A stretch of DNA of 64,000 bases, taken from assembly GCA_024235595.1 (NCBI GenBank), contig JACKMC010000001.1:248001-312000 (forward strand). Direction: 5' to 3'. The stretch is from Zoogloeaceae bacterium (lineage in GTDB: Bacteria; Pseudomonadota; Gammaproteobacteria; Burkholderiales; Rhodocyclaceae). Made by a program: the position numbers and the translations under genes. A model generated the notes under the pieces. It did not search any database and was not told where the DNA came from. It saw only the letters and a list, made by a program, of their open reading frames with translations. Positions 17,043 to 26,030 of the stretch are shown one piece after another. Within the stretch, counting starts at the first letter, position 1, and every line of letters begins with the position of its first letter.

Positions 17043-17720
17043 ATGAAAATCCTCATGGTTCTGACCTCGCACGACAAGCTCGGCAACACCGGTGAAAGAA
17101 CCGGCTTCTGGCTGGAGGAGTTCGCCGCGCCCTATTACGTCTTCAAGGACGCCGGCGCCGAGCTTACCCTCGCCTCGCCGCTCGGCGGCCAGCCGCCGCT
17201 CGACCCCAAGAGCGACGACCCCTCGGCGCAGACCGACGCCACCCGCCGCTTTGCCGACGATCCGGCCGCACAGGCCGCACTGGCCAGCACGGCCAGGCTC
17301 GACACCGTCAAGGCGGCCGACTTCGACGCGGTGTTCTATCCCGGCGGCCACGGCCCGCTGTGGGACCTGGCCGAAGACGCAGCCTCGATCGCCCTGATCG
17401 AGGCCACCCTCGCTGGCGGCAAGCCCGTTGCCGCGGTGTGCCACGCGCCGGCGGTGCTGCGACACCCCAAGGGCGCCGATGGCAAGCCGGTAGTAGCCGG
17501 CAAGGCGGTGACCGGTTTCACCAACAGCGAAGAGGCTGCAGTGGGGCTCACCGAGGTGGTGCCTTTCCTGGTCGAGGACATGCTCAAGGCCAACGGCGGG
17601 CGCTACGTCGCCGCAGCCGACTGGGCGGCCCACGTCGAGACCGACGGCCTGCTCATCACCGGCCAGAATCCGGCCTCGTCCGAGCCCGCAGCTGCAGCCT
17701 TGCTGAAGCTGCTGGGCTGA
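17043..17720 (+). CDS. DJ-1/PfpI family (type 1 glutamine amidotransferase-like) protein
   Basis: 225 residues. Members of this Hsp31/YajL-like group act as glutathione-independent glyoxalases or deglycases. The nucleophile elbow is 'AAVCHAPA' with Cys133-His134, and the conserved acidic residue lies in 'GERTGFWLEEFAAPY' (about 17-31). 'VFYPGGHGPLWDL' and 'TNSEEAAVGL' are further family blocks. An AAAGGACTCGAA leader precedes the ATG. The 151-base gap after the previous gene contains GC-rich inverted repeats but no clear terminator, so co-transcription with the aldehyde reductase and enone reductase is likely. Together the three enzymes form a reactive-carbonyl defence set (inference from known families). 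Confidence 0.92.
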   Translation: MKILMVLTSHDKLGNTGERTGFWLEEFAAPYYVFKDAGAELTLASPLGGQPPLDPKSDDPSAQTDATRRFADDPAAQAALASTARLDTVKAADFDAVFYPGGHGPLWDLAEDAASIALIEATLAGGKPVAAVCHAPAVLRHPKGADGKPVVAGKAVTGFTNSEEAAVGLTEVVPFLVEDMLKANGGRYVAAADWAAHVETDGLLITGQNPASSEPAAAALLKLLG

Positions 17721-18414
17721 TCCGGCGCCGCGGCGCCCGGGGCGCCGGTCGCCCCGCGCGCTGTGCCACCTCAAACGCCGCCCTGGGTACCGGCCTGCGC
17801 CGGTACGACGGCCTGAATCGCAGTGCGCTTGCAGGTGCGCACTGCAGGTACGAGGGCCGGGGCGGCCAAATGGCCTGACGCGTCGCACCGGCACGACGGC
17901 CGAGCCCGCTCCACGTTTGGCGAAGCGCACCACGCCCGTCATTGCGGCGATACGTCACCCCGTGTCACGACACGGGGCGCGATCCAGAACCCACGCCCGA
18001 AGTTCGCTCTCACGCAACACGTGCGGCACTGGCGTCGTCGTGCCAGCGCAGACGCTGCACTGGGTACCGGCCTGCGCCGGTACGACGGCCTGATTCGCAG
18101 TGCGCTTGCAGGTGCGCATTGAAGGTATAGCGGCCGGAGCTGCCAAGTGGCCTGACGCGTCACACCGGCACGACGGCCGCGCCCGCTCCACGTCCGCCGA
18201 AGCGCACCACGCTCGTCATTGCGGCGAAGGCCGCAATCCAGATCCCACGCCTGGAATCGGCACTCACGAGCGCGCCCGGGCACCTGGCGCACCGTGGCAC
18301 GACCCTCGCGCGGCGTCTTTGTTTCAACCCAACGAAACTTCATTGTCGAAGACAGTGGTTTTTTGCATCCCGATTCTTGACTAGCATGCATTCATGTCAT
18401 CAAGGATGCCTGCC
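17721..18414. repeat. Gene-free stretch filled with palindromic repeats (cluster B)
   Basis: The same two repeat types as at 13.2-13.9 kb, inverted. Type 2 core (CTGGGTACCGGCCTGCGCC...) occurs at 17783-17811 and 18060-18088, each followed by a shared tail reading GCAGTGCGCTTGCAGGTGCGCA. Type 1 occurs at 17938-17989 and, shortened, at 18215-18241 (GTCATTGCGGCGAAGGCCGC...). No coding sequence is supported between the DJ-1 gene and the aminotransferase. Confidence 0.85.
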
Positions 18415-19722
18415 ATGGATCACGATCAAGCCTTCTGGTTGCCGTACACCGCCAACCGCGCCTTCTGGAAATCGCCACGCGTCATCAAGGCCGCCCGCGG
18501 CCACTACTACACCACCGAGGACGGCCAGCAGCTGCTGGATGCCTTCTCCGGCCTGTGGACCTCGGGTCTGGGCCACTGCCATCCGGCCATCGTCTCGGCG
18601 GTGCAGGAGCAGGTTGCCACGCTCGACTACTGCATGGGTTTCCAGATCACCAATGACCGCGCCATTGCCCTCGCCCGCGAGGTTGCGGAGCTGGCGCCGG
18701 CGGGGCTGGATCGGGTGTTCTTCACCAACTCCGGGTCGGAGTCGGCCGACACCGCACTGAAGATCGCGCTGGCCTACCACCGCGCGCGTGGCGATGGCCA
18801 TCGCACCCGGCTGATCGGTCGCGAGCGCGGCTATCACGGCGTGAACTTCGGCGGCATGTCGGTGGGCGGCATCCCGGCCAACCGCAAGGTCTTCAGCGCC
18901 GTGCTGCTGCCCGGCGTCGACCATATCCGCCACACCCACAGCCTGCCGGACATGGCCTTCAGCCGCGGCCAACCGGGCTGGGGCGGCGAGCTGGCGGAAG
19001 ACCTCGAGCGCCTCGTCGGCCTGCACGACGCTTCCAACATCGCCGCGCTGATCGTCGAGCCGGTGTCGGGCTCGACCGGCATCCTGGTGCCGCCGATCGG
19101 CTACCTGCAGCGCCTGCGCGAGATCTGCGACAGGCACGGCATCCTGCTGATCTTCGATGAGGTGATCACCGCCTTCGGCCGCGTCGGCGCGCCCTTTGCT
19201 TCGACGCGCTTCGGCGTCACGCCCGACATCATCACCACCGCCAAGGGCCTCACCAACGGGGTGGTGCCGATGGGTGCGGTGATCGTCCGCGAGGAAATCT
19301 ACCAGGCCCTGATGCAGGGGCCGGACAAGGCCATCGAACTCTTCCACGGCTACACCTACTCCGGCCACCCGCTGGCGGCGGCGGCCGGTCTGGCGACGAT
19401 GAAGGTCTATCGCGAGGAAGACAGCTTCGCGCGTGCGCTCGCGCTCGAGCCGGTGTTCGAGGAGACCATCCACGCCCTCAAGGGCGAGCCGCATGTTATC
19501 GATATACGCAACTTCGGCCTGATGGGCGGGATCGAGCTCGCGCCGCGCCCAGGCGCGCCGGGGGCACGCGGCTATGAGGTCTTCCTCAAGTGCTTCGAGG
19601 CCGGCGTGGTGATCAGGAACGGCGGCGACATCCTGCAGTTCTCGCCCTTCCTCGATTCGACACCCGACGAGCTCACCCGTATCTTCGAGACCGTGCGCCA
19701 GGCGCTGCGCTCGGTTGCTTGA
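18415..19722 (+). CDS. Class III omega-amino acid:pyruvate aminotransferase
   Basis: 435 residues. PLP-dependent transaminase, probably beta-alanine (or omega-amino acid):pyruvate type. Seen: 'GLWTSGLGHCHP' near 47-57, 'FTNSGSESADTALK' near 103-116 for phosphate binding, 'RERGYHGVNFGGMSVGG' near 136-152, 'LIFDEVITAFGR' with cofactor Asp248, and the Schiff-base lysine K277 in 'TTAKGLTNG'. ATG 18415 is chosen because AAGG lies 9 bases upstream and the family starts just before 'FWLPYTANR'; an ATG at 18394 lacks a ribosome site. The next gene is a semialdehyde dehydrogenase, the expected following step, since beta-alanine deamination yields malonate semialdehyde. Confidence 0.9.
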   Translation: MDHDQAFWLPYTANRAFWKSPRVIKAARGHYYTTEDGQQLLDAFSGLWTSGLGHCHPAIVSAVQEQVATLDYCMGFQITNDRAIALAREVAELAPAGLDRVFFTNSGSESADTALKIALAYHRARGDGHRTRLIGRERGYHGVNFGGMSVGGIPANRKVFSAVLLPGVDHIRHTHSLPDMAFSRGQPGWGGELAEDLERLVGLHDASNIAALIVEPVSGSTGILVPPIGYLQRLREICDRHGILLIFDEVITAFGRVGAPFASTRFGVTPDIITTAKGLTNGVVPMGAVIVREEIYQALMQGPDKAIELFHGYTYSGHPLAAAAGLATMKVYREEDSFARALALEPVFEETIHALKGEPHVIDIRNFGLMGGIELAPRPGAPGARGYEVFLKCFEAGVVIRNGGDILQFSPFLDSTPDELTRIFETVRQALRSVA

Positions 19723-19747
19723 AACCCAGAACATGAGACAGACAGCC

Positions 19748-21240
19748 ATGAACACGATAGGTCATTACATCGACGGTCAGGCGCACGCTGACAGCAACCG
19801 CGCCCAGCCGGTGTTCAACCCCGCGCTGGGCGAGCCGGTGCGCCAGGTGGCGATGGCCAGCCGCGCCACCGTCGAGCAGGCGATCACCGCCGCCGAGGCG
19901 GCTTTCCCGGCCTGGCGCAGGACGCCGCCGCTCAAGCGGGCGCGCATCCTGTTCGCCTACAAGGCGCTGCTCGACAAGCACGCCGAGCGCATCGTCGCGG
20001 CCATCGTCGAGGAACACGGCAAGGTCTGGGAAGACGCCCAGGGCGAGCTGCAGCGCGGCATCGAGGTGGTGGAGTATGCCTGCGGCGCGCCGGAATTCCT
20101 CAAGGGCGAGCACAGCCGCGAGGTCGGCCCGGAGATCGATTCCTGGTCGGAGTTTCCGCCGCTCGGCGTGGTCGCCGGCATCACCCCGTTCAACTTCCCG
20201 TCGATGGTCCCGATGTGGATGTTTCCGATGGCGATCGCCTGCGGCAACTGCTTCATCCTCAAGCCCTCAGAGAAGGATCCTCGGCGTCGATGATCCTCGC
20301 CGAGCTGCTCACCGAGGCCGGCCTGCCGCCCGGCGTGTTCAACGTCGTCAATGGCGACAAGGAAGCGGTCGACACCCTGCTCACCGATGCGCGGGTCAAG
20401 GCGGTGAGCTTCGTCGGCTCGACCCCGATCGCCGAATACATCTACGCGACCGGCACCGCCCACGGCAAGCGCGTGCAGGCACTCGGCGGCGCCAAGAACC
20501 ACGCCGTGGTGATGCCCGACGCCGACCTCGACAACGCGGTCAACGCCCTCATGGGCGCCGCCTACGGCTCCTGCGGCGAGCGCTGCATGGCGATCTCGGT
20601 GGTGGTGGCGGTGGGCGATGCGGTGGCCGATGCGCTGGTCGGCAAGCTCAAGCCCAAGGTCGAGGCGCTGGCCATCGGCAACGGCGCCGCGCGCGGCCTC
20701 GACATGGGGCCGCTGGTCACCGGCGTGCACCGCGACAAGGTCAGGAGCTACATCGACCTGGGCGCGGAGGAAGGCGCCGAGCTGGTGGTCGACGGCCGCG
20801 GCCTGAAGGTGGCCGGCCATGACAAGGGCTTCTTTCTGGGCGGCACCCTGTTCGACCATGTCAAGCCCTCGATGCGGATCTACCAGGAAGAGATCTTCGG
20901 CCCGGTGCTCGCGGTGGTGCGGGTCGACAGCCTGCAGCAGGCGATCGCCCTCATCGACGCCCACGAGTTCGGCAACGGCACCTGCGTGTTCACCCGCGAC
21001 GGCGCCGTGGCGCGCCACTTCAGCGACAGCGTGCAGGTCGGCATGGTGGGGGTGAACGTGCCGCTGCCGGTGCCGGTCGCCTGCCAGAGCTTCGGCGGCT
21101 GGAAGCGCTCGCTGTTCGGCGACCTCTACGCCTACGGCCCCGATGCGGTGCGTTTCTACACCCGCCGCAAGACCCTCACCCAGCGCTGGCCCAGCGCCGG
21201 CATCGAGAAGGCGCAGTTCGCCTTTCCCAGCAACGGCTGA
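19748..21240 (+). pseudogene. mmsA: CoA-acylating (methyl)malonate-semialdehyde dehydrogenase, frameshifted
   Basis: The product is that of MmsA, converting (methyl)malonate semialdehyde to acetyl-/propionyl-CoA, but the frame breaks near 20277-20281. The first frame reads to 'CFILKPSEKD' and then PRRR-stop; the second frame resumes with 'SASMILAELLTEAGLP', exactly the family continuation. A single missing base in GGATCCTCGG (expected GAT CCC TCG) restores a normal protein of about 497 residues. Both halves keep conserved blocks: 'PPLGVVAGITPFNFPSMVP', 'VVNGDKEAVD', the catalytic Cys in 'GSCGERCMAI', 'EEIFGPVLAVVRV' and 'FGGWKRSLFGD'. This suggests a recent mutation or an assembly/sequencing error rather than a long-dead gene. 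ATG 19748 follows the aminotransferase by 25 bases. Confidence 0.9.
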
Positions 21241-21254
21241 TCGGAGCCCAATGA

Positions 21255-22538
21255 ATGAATGATCGTCTCTCCCCCGCCCGTCTGTCCGCGTCCGCCCTGG
21301 CCATCGACGGCTCGCGCCTGTGGCAGTCACTGATGGATCTGGCGCAGCTCGGCGCCACCGAAAAGGGCGGCGTGTGCCGCCTGGCGCTCACCGAGCTCGA
21401 TGGCCAGGCGCGCGACCTGTTCGTCGCCTGGTGCCAGGCCGAAGGCTGCAGCATCCGCATCGACCGGATCGGCAACATCTTCGCCCGCCGCGCGGGCAGC
21501 CGGGACGACCTGCCGGCAATCGCCACCGGCAGCCATATCGACACCCAGCCCACGGGCGGCAAGTTCGACGGCAACTACGGGGTGATGGCCGGGCTGGAGG
21601 TGATTCGCACCCTCAACCAGCATGACATCCGCACCGAGGCGCCGCTCGAGGTCTGCGTGTGGACCAACGAGGAAGGCTCGCGCTTCGTGCCGGTGATGAT
21701 GGGTTCGGGGGTGTATGTCGATGCCTTCACGCTCGAGCATGCTCTGAGCCGTGCCGATCACGATGGCATCACCGTGGGCGATGCCCTGGCCGCCATCGGC
21801 TATGCCGGTGAGGCGCCTGCTTCGGTGAGCAGCGGGGCGCCGCGCTTCGGGGCCTACTTCGAGGCGCATATCGAGCAGGGCCCGGTGCTCGAGGATGCCG
21901 ACACCACCATCGGCGTGGTCACCGGCGCGCTCGGCCAGCGCTGGTACGACGTCACCGTGACCGGCATGGAGTCGCACGCCGGCCCGACCCCGATGCGGCT
22001 GCGCAAGGATGCGCTGTTCGCCGCCACCCACCTGATGCAGAAGGTGGTGGACATCGCCCTCGGCCATCAGCCGGACGGGCGTGGCACGGTCGGTTGCGTG
22101 CATGTGTACCCGAACTCGCGCAACGTGATTCCGGGCAAGGTCAGCTTCACCGTGGATCTGCGTCACGGCAACGACGAAGGCCTGCTGGCCATGGATGCGG
22201 CGCTGCGTCTCGCCGCCGACCAGTTGCAAAAGGATTTCCCGGTGCAGGTGGCGCTCGAGCAGGTGGTGTACTTCGAACCGGTGGCCTTCGCCCCGGCGCT
22301 CGTCGATGCCATTCGTGAGGGGGCCGAACGAGCGGGCTGCAGCCATCTCGATATCGTCAGCGGCGCGGGCCACGACGCGGTCTACGTGGCCGGCACGGCG
22401 CCGACGGCGATGATCTTCGTGCCCTGCAAGGACGGCATCTCGCACAACGAGATCGAGGATGCCGACCCCGAACACCTGGCCGCCGGTGCCAACGTGTTGC
22501 TGCATGCAATGCTGGCCCGGGCGGGCGTGGTGAGCTGA
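21255..22538 (+). CDS. Zn-dependent hydantoinase/carbamoylase family amidohydrolase
   Basis: 427 residues, M20 peptidase-fold amidase such as N-carbamoyl-amino acid hydrolase or beta-ureidopropionase. Metal ligands are visible: H94 ('GSHIDT'), D105 ('GKFDGNYG'), E140 ('TNEEGSRF'), H205 ('EAHIEQG') and a C-terminal His in 'GISHNE'. The dimerisation domain contains 'TGMESHAGPTPM' and 'PNSRNVIPG', which contact substrate carboxylate in the family. It starts 15 bases after the dehydrogenase. With the aminotransferase and dehydrogenase it fits breakdown of a carbamoyl- or ureido-beta-amino acid: decarbamoylate, transaminate, oxidise. The exact substrate cannot be read from sequence. Confidence 0.92.
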   Translation: MNDRLSPARLSASALAIDGSRLWQSLMDLAQLGATEKGGVCRLALTELDGQARDLFVAWCQAEGCSIRIDRIGNIFARRAGSRDDLPAIATGSHIDTQPTGGKFDGNYGVMAGLEVIRTLNQHDIRTEAPLEVCVWTNEEGSRFVPVMMGSGVYVDAFTLEHALSRADHDGITVGDALAAIGYAGEAPASVSSGAPRFGAYFEAHIEQGPVLEDADTTIGVVTGALGQRWYDVTVTGMESHAGPTPMRLRKDALFAATHLMQKVVDIALGHQPDGRGTVGCVHVYPNSRNVIPGKVSFTVDLRHGNDEGLLAMDAALRLAADQLQKDFPVQVALEQVVYFEPVAFAPALVDAIREGAERAGCSHLDIVSGAGHDAVYVAGTAPTAMIFVPCKDGISHNEIEDADPEHLAAGANVLLHAMLARAGVVS

Positions 22539-22570
22539 GTTCCACGATCACCGGCGTGAGGCAGAACGAA

Positions 22571-22606
22571 ACGGGGAGCCCGGCAAATGAATGCCGGGCT
22601 CCCCGT
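22571..22606. terminator. Bidirectional terminator between convergent operons
   Basis: Perfect 14-base stem ACGGGGAGCCCGGC / GCCGGGCTCCCCGT with an 8-base loop, between the plus-strand hydrolase gene and the minus-strand amidase gene. Short T/A runs flank it on both sides. Confidence 0.8.
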
Positions 22607-22631
22607 TCATCGTGTGCTGCAGCCTCGCCTG

Positions 22632-23819
22632 TCAGCCCTCGACGGCGATCCTCTGCGCCATCGCGATGAGGCTGCGGTCGCTGCCGGCGGGGCCGAGCAG
22701 CGACAGCCCGAGCGGCGCGCCGTTGCGACGGGCCAGCGGCATCGACAGTTGCGGGAAACCGCTCAGCCCCGCCAGGCACAGCAGCTTGATGGCGTTGTTG
22801 CGGTAGTCCTCCAGCCCGGCTTCGTCGGTGCCGAGCAGTGGGGCGATGTCGGGCATGGTCGGCAGCACCATGACCCCGTCGCTGCCCAGCATCGCGGCGA
22901 GCGCGGTGGTGACCTCGTCGCGAATCGCCACGCTCTCTTCCACCTGCGCGTCGCTCACCTGCTTCGACCAGGCAAAGCGGTCGCGCACCCCGGGCCCGAG
23001 GACGAGGCCGTGGCGTTCGATCATCTCGCCGTCGGAGAGCCAGGCCTCGCGGCCCTGGATATAGCGGAAGGCCCAGTAGTTGCGCTCGAATCCCTTTGGC
23101 GCCATTTCCGCGCTGGCGGCCTCGCCGAAAAGTGCCTCGACAAGTGCCAGCGCAGGGTTCAGGGCTTCGCGAACCGCGGCTTCGAGCAGGCCCCAGGCGT
23201 CTTCGGGATAGAGCAGGCGGGGCCGGCCGGGCAATGGTGAAGGGTCGCTGCCGAGCAGCACCTCGCCGACCCGCACGAAGGTGTGCGCATCGCGTGTGAA
23301 GAAACCGCAGCTGTCGAAGGCCGGTGCGAGATCCAGGCAGTTCTCGAGGCTGATGCGGCCGTGCGTGGGGCGCAGGCCGAACAGCCCGCAGTGGCTGGCC
23401 GGGCAACGCACCGAGCCACCGGTGTCGGTGCCGAGCGCAAAATCGACGAGGCCGTTGGACACCGCCGCGGCCGAGCCCGAGGACGAGCCGCCGGGGATGC
23501 GCTGCGGCGCGCCGCCATTGATCGGCGCGCCGAAGTGGGCGTTGATGCCGTTCATCGAGAAGGCGAGTTCGTCGGTGTAGGTCTTGCCAACGAAGCGGGC
23601 GCCGCTGTCGAGCAGGCGCTGCACGGTGGGCGCGGTGCGGGTCTTGATGCCCGACAGCGCCAGCACATGCGGATTGCCGCCGCCAGTGGGATAGCCGGCA
23701 ACATCGAAGAGATCCTTCACGGCGAAGCTGAGACCCTCGAGCGGGCCGCCGGGCGTATGCGGCACCTCGACTGCGGGATAGGGAACGAAGGCGTGGGCGG
23801 GGTCTTGATCGATGAGCAT
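22632..23819 (-). CDS. Amidase signature family hydrolase
   Basis: 395 residues, shorter than the usual 450-500. The Ser-cisSer-Lys triad is visible: K35 in 'FAVKDLFDVAG', the Ser cluster 112-116 in 'GGSSSGSAAAV' and the nucleophile S136 in 'GTDTGGSVRCP'. It hydrolyses an amide; resemblance to indoleacetamide or aryl/acyl-amidases gives no firm substrate. ATG 23819 starts MLIDQDPAHA. It is the last gene of the ABC-transporter operon (38 bases after the ATP-binding gene) and faces the carbamoylase gene across a shared terminator. Likely it acts on the imported compound inside the cell; no signal peptide is present. Confidence 0.9.
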   Translation of the reverse strand: MLIDQDPAHAFVPYPAVEVPHTPGGPLEGLSFAVKDLFDVAGYPTGGGNPHVLALSGIKTRTAPTVQRLLDSGARFVGKTYTDELAFSMNGINAHFGAPINGGAPQRIPGGSSSGSAAAVSNGLVDFALGTDTGGSVRCPASHCGLFGLRPTHGRISLENCLDLAPAFDSCGFFTRDAHTFVRVGEVLLGSDPSPLPGRPRLLYPEDAWGLLEAAVREALNPALALVEALFGEAASAEMAPKGFERNYWAFRYIQGREAWLSDGEMIERHGLVLGPGVRDRFAWSKQVSDAQVEESVAIRDEVTTALAAMLGSDGVMVLPTMPDIAPLLGTDEAGLEDYRNNAIKLLCLAGLSGFPQLSMPLARRNGAPLGLSLLGPAGSDRSLIAMAQRIAVEG

Positions 23820-23856
23820 GGGGTTTCCGTTGGGGCTGGGAGTGGCCTCGAACCGC

Positions 23857-24918
23857 TCAGGCGGTTTCGGTGAGGAGAATGGATGTGTTCGCCGTCGCCC
23901 TCGCCGACTGGGCCACGGCCTGGGCGGTGGCATCGGTACGCAGGCAGCGCGCGCGGTGGCCGCCACCGAGTTCGACCGCCTCCGGGCGGCTCTGCAGACA
24001 GGCGGGCTGGACAAAGGTGCAGCGCTCGGCAAAGGCGCAGCCGGTCGGCAGCTGGGCGAGATCGGGCGGTGCGCCGGGAATGCTGGCGAGGCGGGCGCCT
24101 TTCTCCATGGCGCCGTCGGCGCGGGCCTGCATCAGGGCCAGCGTGTAGGGATGGCGCGGATTGCGGATCACCTCGCGGGTCGGGCCTTCCTCGACGATGC
24201 GCCCGGCGTACATCACCGCGAAACGGTCGGCCACTTCCACCGCGGCGCCCATGTCGTGGGTGACGAAGACGATGGCGAGACCGAGTTCGCGCTGCAGTTC
24301 GCGCAGCAGCAGCAGGATCTGGATCTGCACGGTGGCGTCGAGCGCGGTGGTGGGCTCGTCGGCGAGCAGCACCTGTGGCCGGCAGGCCAGGGCGAGGGCG
24401 ATCATCGCGCGCTGGCGCATGCCCCCGGACATTTCGTGCGGATAGGCGTCGAGCCGGCGCTCGGGGCTGGGTATGCGCACACGCTCGAAGAGTTCCAGCG
24501 CACGCTTGCGCGCCTCGGCGGGGCTGATGCGCTCGTGGCGGCGGATGGACTCGACGATCTGCTGGCCCACCGTATACACCGGATCGAGGGCCAGCAGCGG
24601 CTCCTGGAAAATCATCGAGGCGACGCGGCCGCGATAGTCGGCGAGCGCGCGGCTGCCCAGCGCGAGCACGTCCTCGCCGGCGACCTCGATGCGGCCTTCG
24701 ATACGGGTGCGGCGTTCGGGGTGCAGTCGCAGCAGCGAGCGCAGCGTGACGCTCTTGCCCGAGCCGGATTCACCGATCAGGGCCACGGTTTCACCGCGCG
24801 CCACGCTGAGATCGACGCCATTGACGGCGCTGACCGGCTTCTTGCCGCCGTTGAAGGTGACGCGCAGGTCGCGCACCGAGACGATCGGCGCACTGTCGGC
24901 TCGAGAGGCTGTATTCAT
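23857..24918 (-). CDS. Peptide/opine-type ABC importer ATP-binding protein 1 (DppD-like)
   Basis: 353 residues. Walker A 'GESGSGKS' (49-56), Q-loop 'MIFQEPLLALDPV', signature 'SGGMRQR', Walker B 'VLLADEPTTALD' and switch 'VTHDMG' are all present. The C-terminal oligopeptide/dipeptide-transporter extension carries a Cys-rich [4Fe-4S]-type pattern ('GCAFAERCTFVQPAC'). ATG 24918 is preferred because GGAG lies at good spacing; an in-frame ATG at 24933 overlaps the upstream stop (ATGA) and would add five residues. Together with the second ATPase, two permeases and a binding protein it makes a complete importer. Confidence 0.93.
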   Translation of the reverse strand: MNTASRADSAPIVSVRDLRVTFNGGKKPVSAVNGVDLSVARGETVALIGESGSGKSVTLRSLLRLHPERRTRIEGRIEVAGEDVLALGSRALADYRGRVASMIFQEPLLALDPVYTVGQQIVESIRRHERISPAEARKRALELFERVRIPSPERRLDAYPHEMSGGMRQRAMIALALACRPQVLLADEPTTALDATVQIQILLLLRELQRELGLAIVFVTHDMGAAVEVADRFAVMYAGRIVEEGPTREVIRNPRHPYTLALMQARADGAMEKGARLASIPGAPPDLAQLPTGCAFAERCTFVQPACLQSRPEAVELGGGHRARCLRTDATAQAVAQSARATANTSILLTETA

Positions 24919-24929
24919 GTCGGCTCCGC

Positions 24930-26015
24930 TCATGATGCGTGGACCGCAGCGGCGACTGCGGCGGCGTGGGAATGGCCACTGCCGGGCTCGTGGATCAGGC
25001 AGGCGGTTTCGCGCCGCTGCCGGGTTTTCAGGCTCGGCGCGCGCTGCGAACAGACTGCCTCGGCGAGCGGGCAGCGGGTGTGAAAGCGGCAGCCCGGCGG
25101 CGGGTCGATCGGGTTGGGCGGGTCGCCCGCGAGCGCGGCCTCCTCGGTGCGCCGGTCGGGGTCCATCGAGGGCATCGACGACAGCAGCGCCCGGGTATAG
25201 GGGTGCAGCGGTTGCTCGAACAGCGCCTCGGCCGGGCCGGTTTCGGCCACCTTGCCCAGATACATCACCATCACCCGGTCGGAGATGTAGCGCGCCACAT
25301 GCAGGTCGTGGCTGATGAACAGATAGGTCAGGCCGAACTCCTCCTTGAGATCCATGAGCAGGTTCAGCACCTGCGCCTCGACCGACTTGTCGAGCGCCGA
25401 CACCGCCTCGTCGAGGATTACCAGGCGCGGCTCGCAGGCCAGCGCCCGGGCGATGTTGACGCGCTGGCGCTGGCCGCCGGAGAGCTCGTGCGGGTATCGG
25501 CCGGCAAAGCGGCGCGGCTCGAGGCCGACCCGCTCGAGCAGGTTGCGGGCGCGGGTGATGGCTTCCTGCTTCGGCACGCCATGCACCTGGGGGCCGAAGG
25601 CGATCGAGTCCTGGATGGTGAGGCGCGGGTTGAGCGACGAATAGCTGTCCTGGAACACCATCTGCACCTGGCGCCGATACTCGCGCAGCGGCAGCGCCGG
25701 CGAGCCGACGGTCTCGCCGTTGAAGACGATCTCGCCGGCCGAGGGGTCGATCAGGTGCATCAGCAGGCGTGCGGTGGTCGACTTGCCGCAGCCCGATTCG
25801 CCCACCACGCCGAGGGTCTCGCCCTTGAGGATCCTGAAGTCTACGCCGTCGACCGCGCGCACCACCTTGCCGCGGCCCATCACGGTGTCGACGAAGCCCT
25901 TCTTGAGGTCGAAGTGCTTGACCAGTCCATTGACGGTCAGCAGGGGTTGCGCGGGGCCGCCGCGGTCGCTGTCTGCCGCTACGCCGATATGTTCGATGCT
26001 GATTCCGATACTCAT
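24930..26015 (-). CDS. Peptide/opine-type ABC importer ATP-binding protein 2 (DppF-like)
   Basis: 361 residues. Walker A 'GESGCGKS', Q-loop 'QMVFQDSYSSLNPR', signature 'LSGGQRQR', 'VILDEAVSALD' and 'ISHDLH' are present. In Walker B the usual DEPVSALD reads DEAVSALD (Pro to Ala), with the catalytic Glu retained. The C-terminal family extension includes 'GCRFHTRCPLAEAVC'. It ends in ATGA overlap with the first ATPase gene and starts 15 bases after the permease gene, so translation is coupled. The paired ATPases form the heterodimer of Dpp/Opp-type importers. Confidence 0.94.
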   Translation of the reverse strand: MSIGISIEHIGVAADSDRGGPAQPLLTVNGLVKHFDLKKGFVDTVMGRGKVVRAVDGVDFRILKGETLGVVGESGCGKSTTARLLMHLIDPSAGEIVFNGETVGSPALPLREYRRQVQMVFQDSYSSLNPRLTIQDSIAFGPQVHGVPKQEAITRARNLLERVGLEPRRFAGRYPHELSGGQRQRVNIARALACEPRLVILDEAVSALDKSVEAQVLNLLMDLKEEFGLTYLFISHDLHVARYISDRVMVMYLGKVAETGPAEALFEQPLHPYTRALLSSMPSMDPDRRTEEAALAGDPPNPIDPPPGCRFHTRCPLAEAVCSQRAPSLKTRQRRETACLIHEPGSGHSHAAAVAAAVHAS

Positions 26016-26030
26016 GACAGGATCTCCGGA

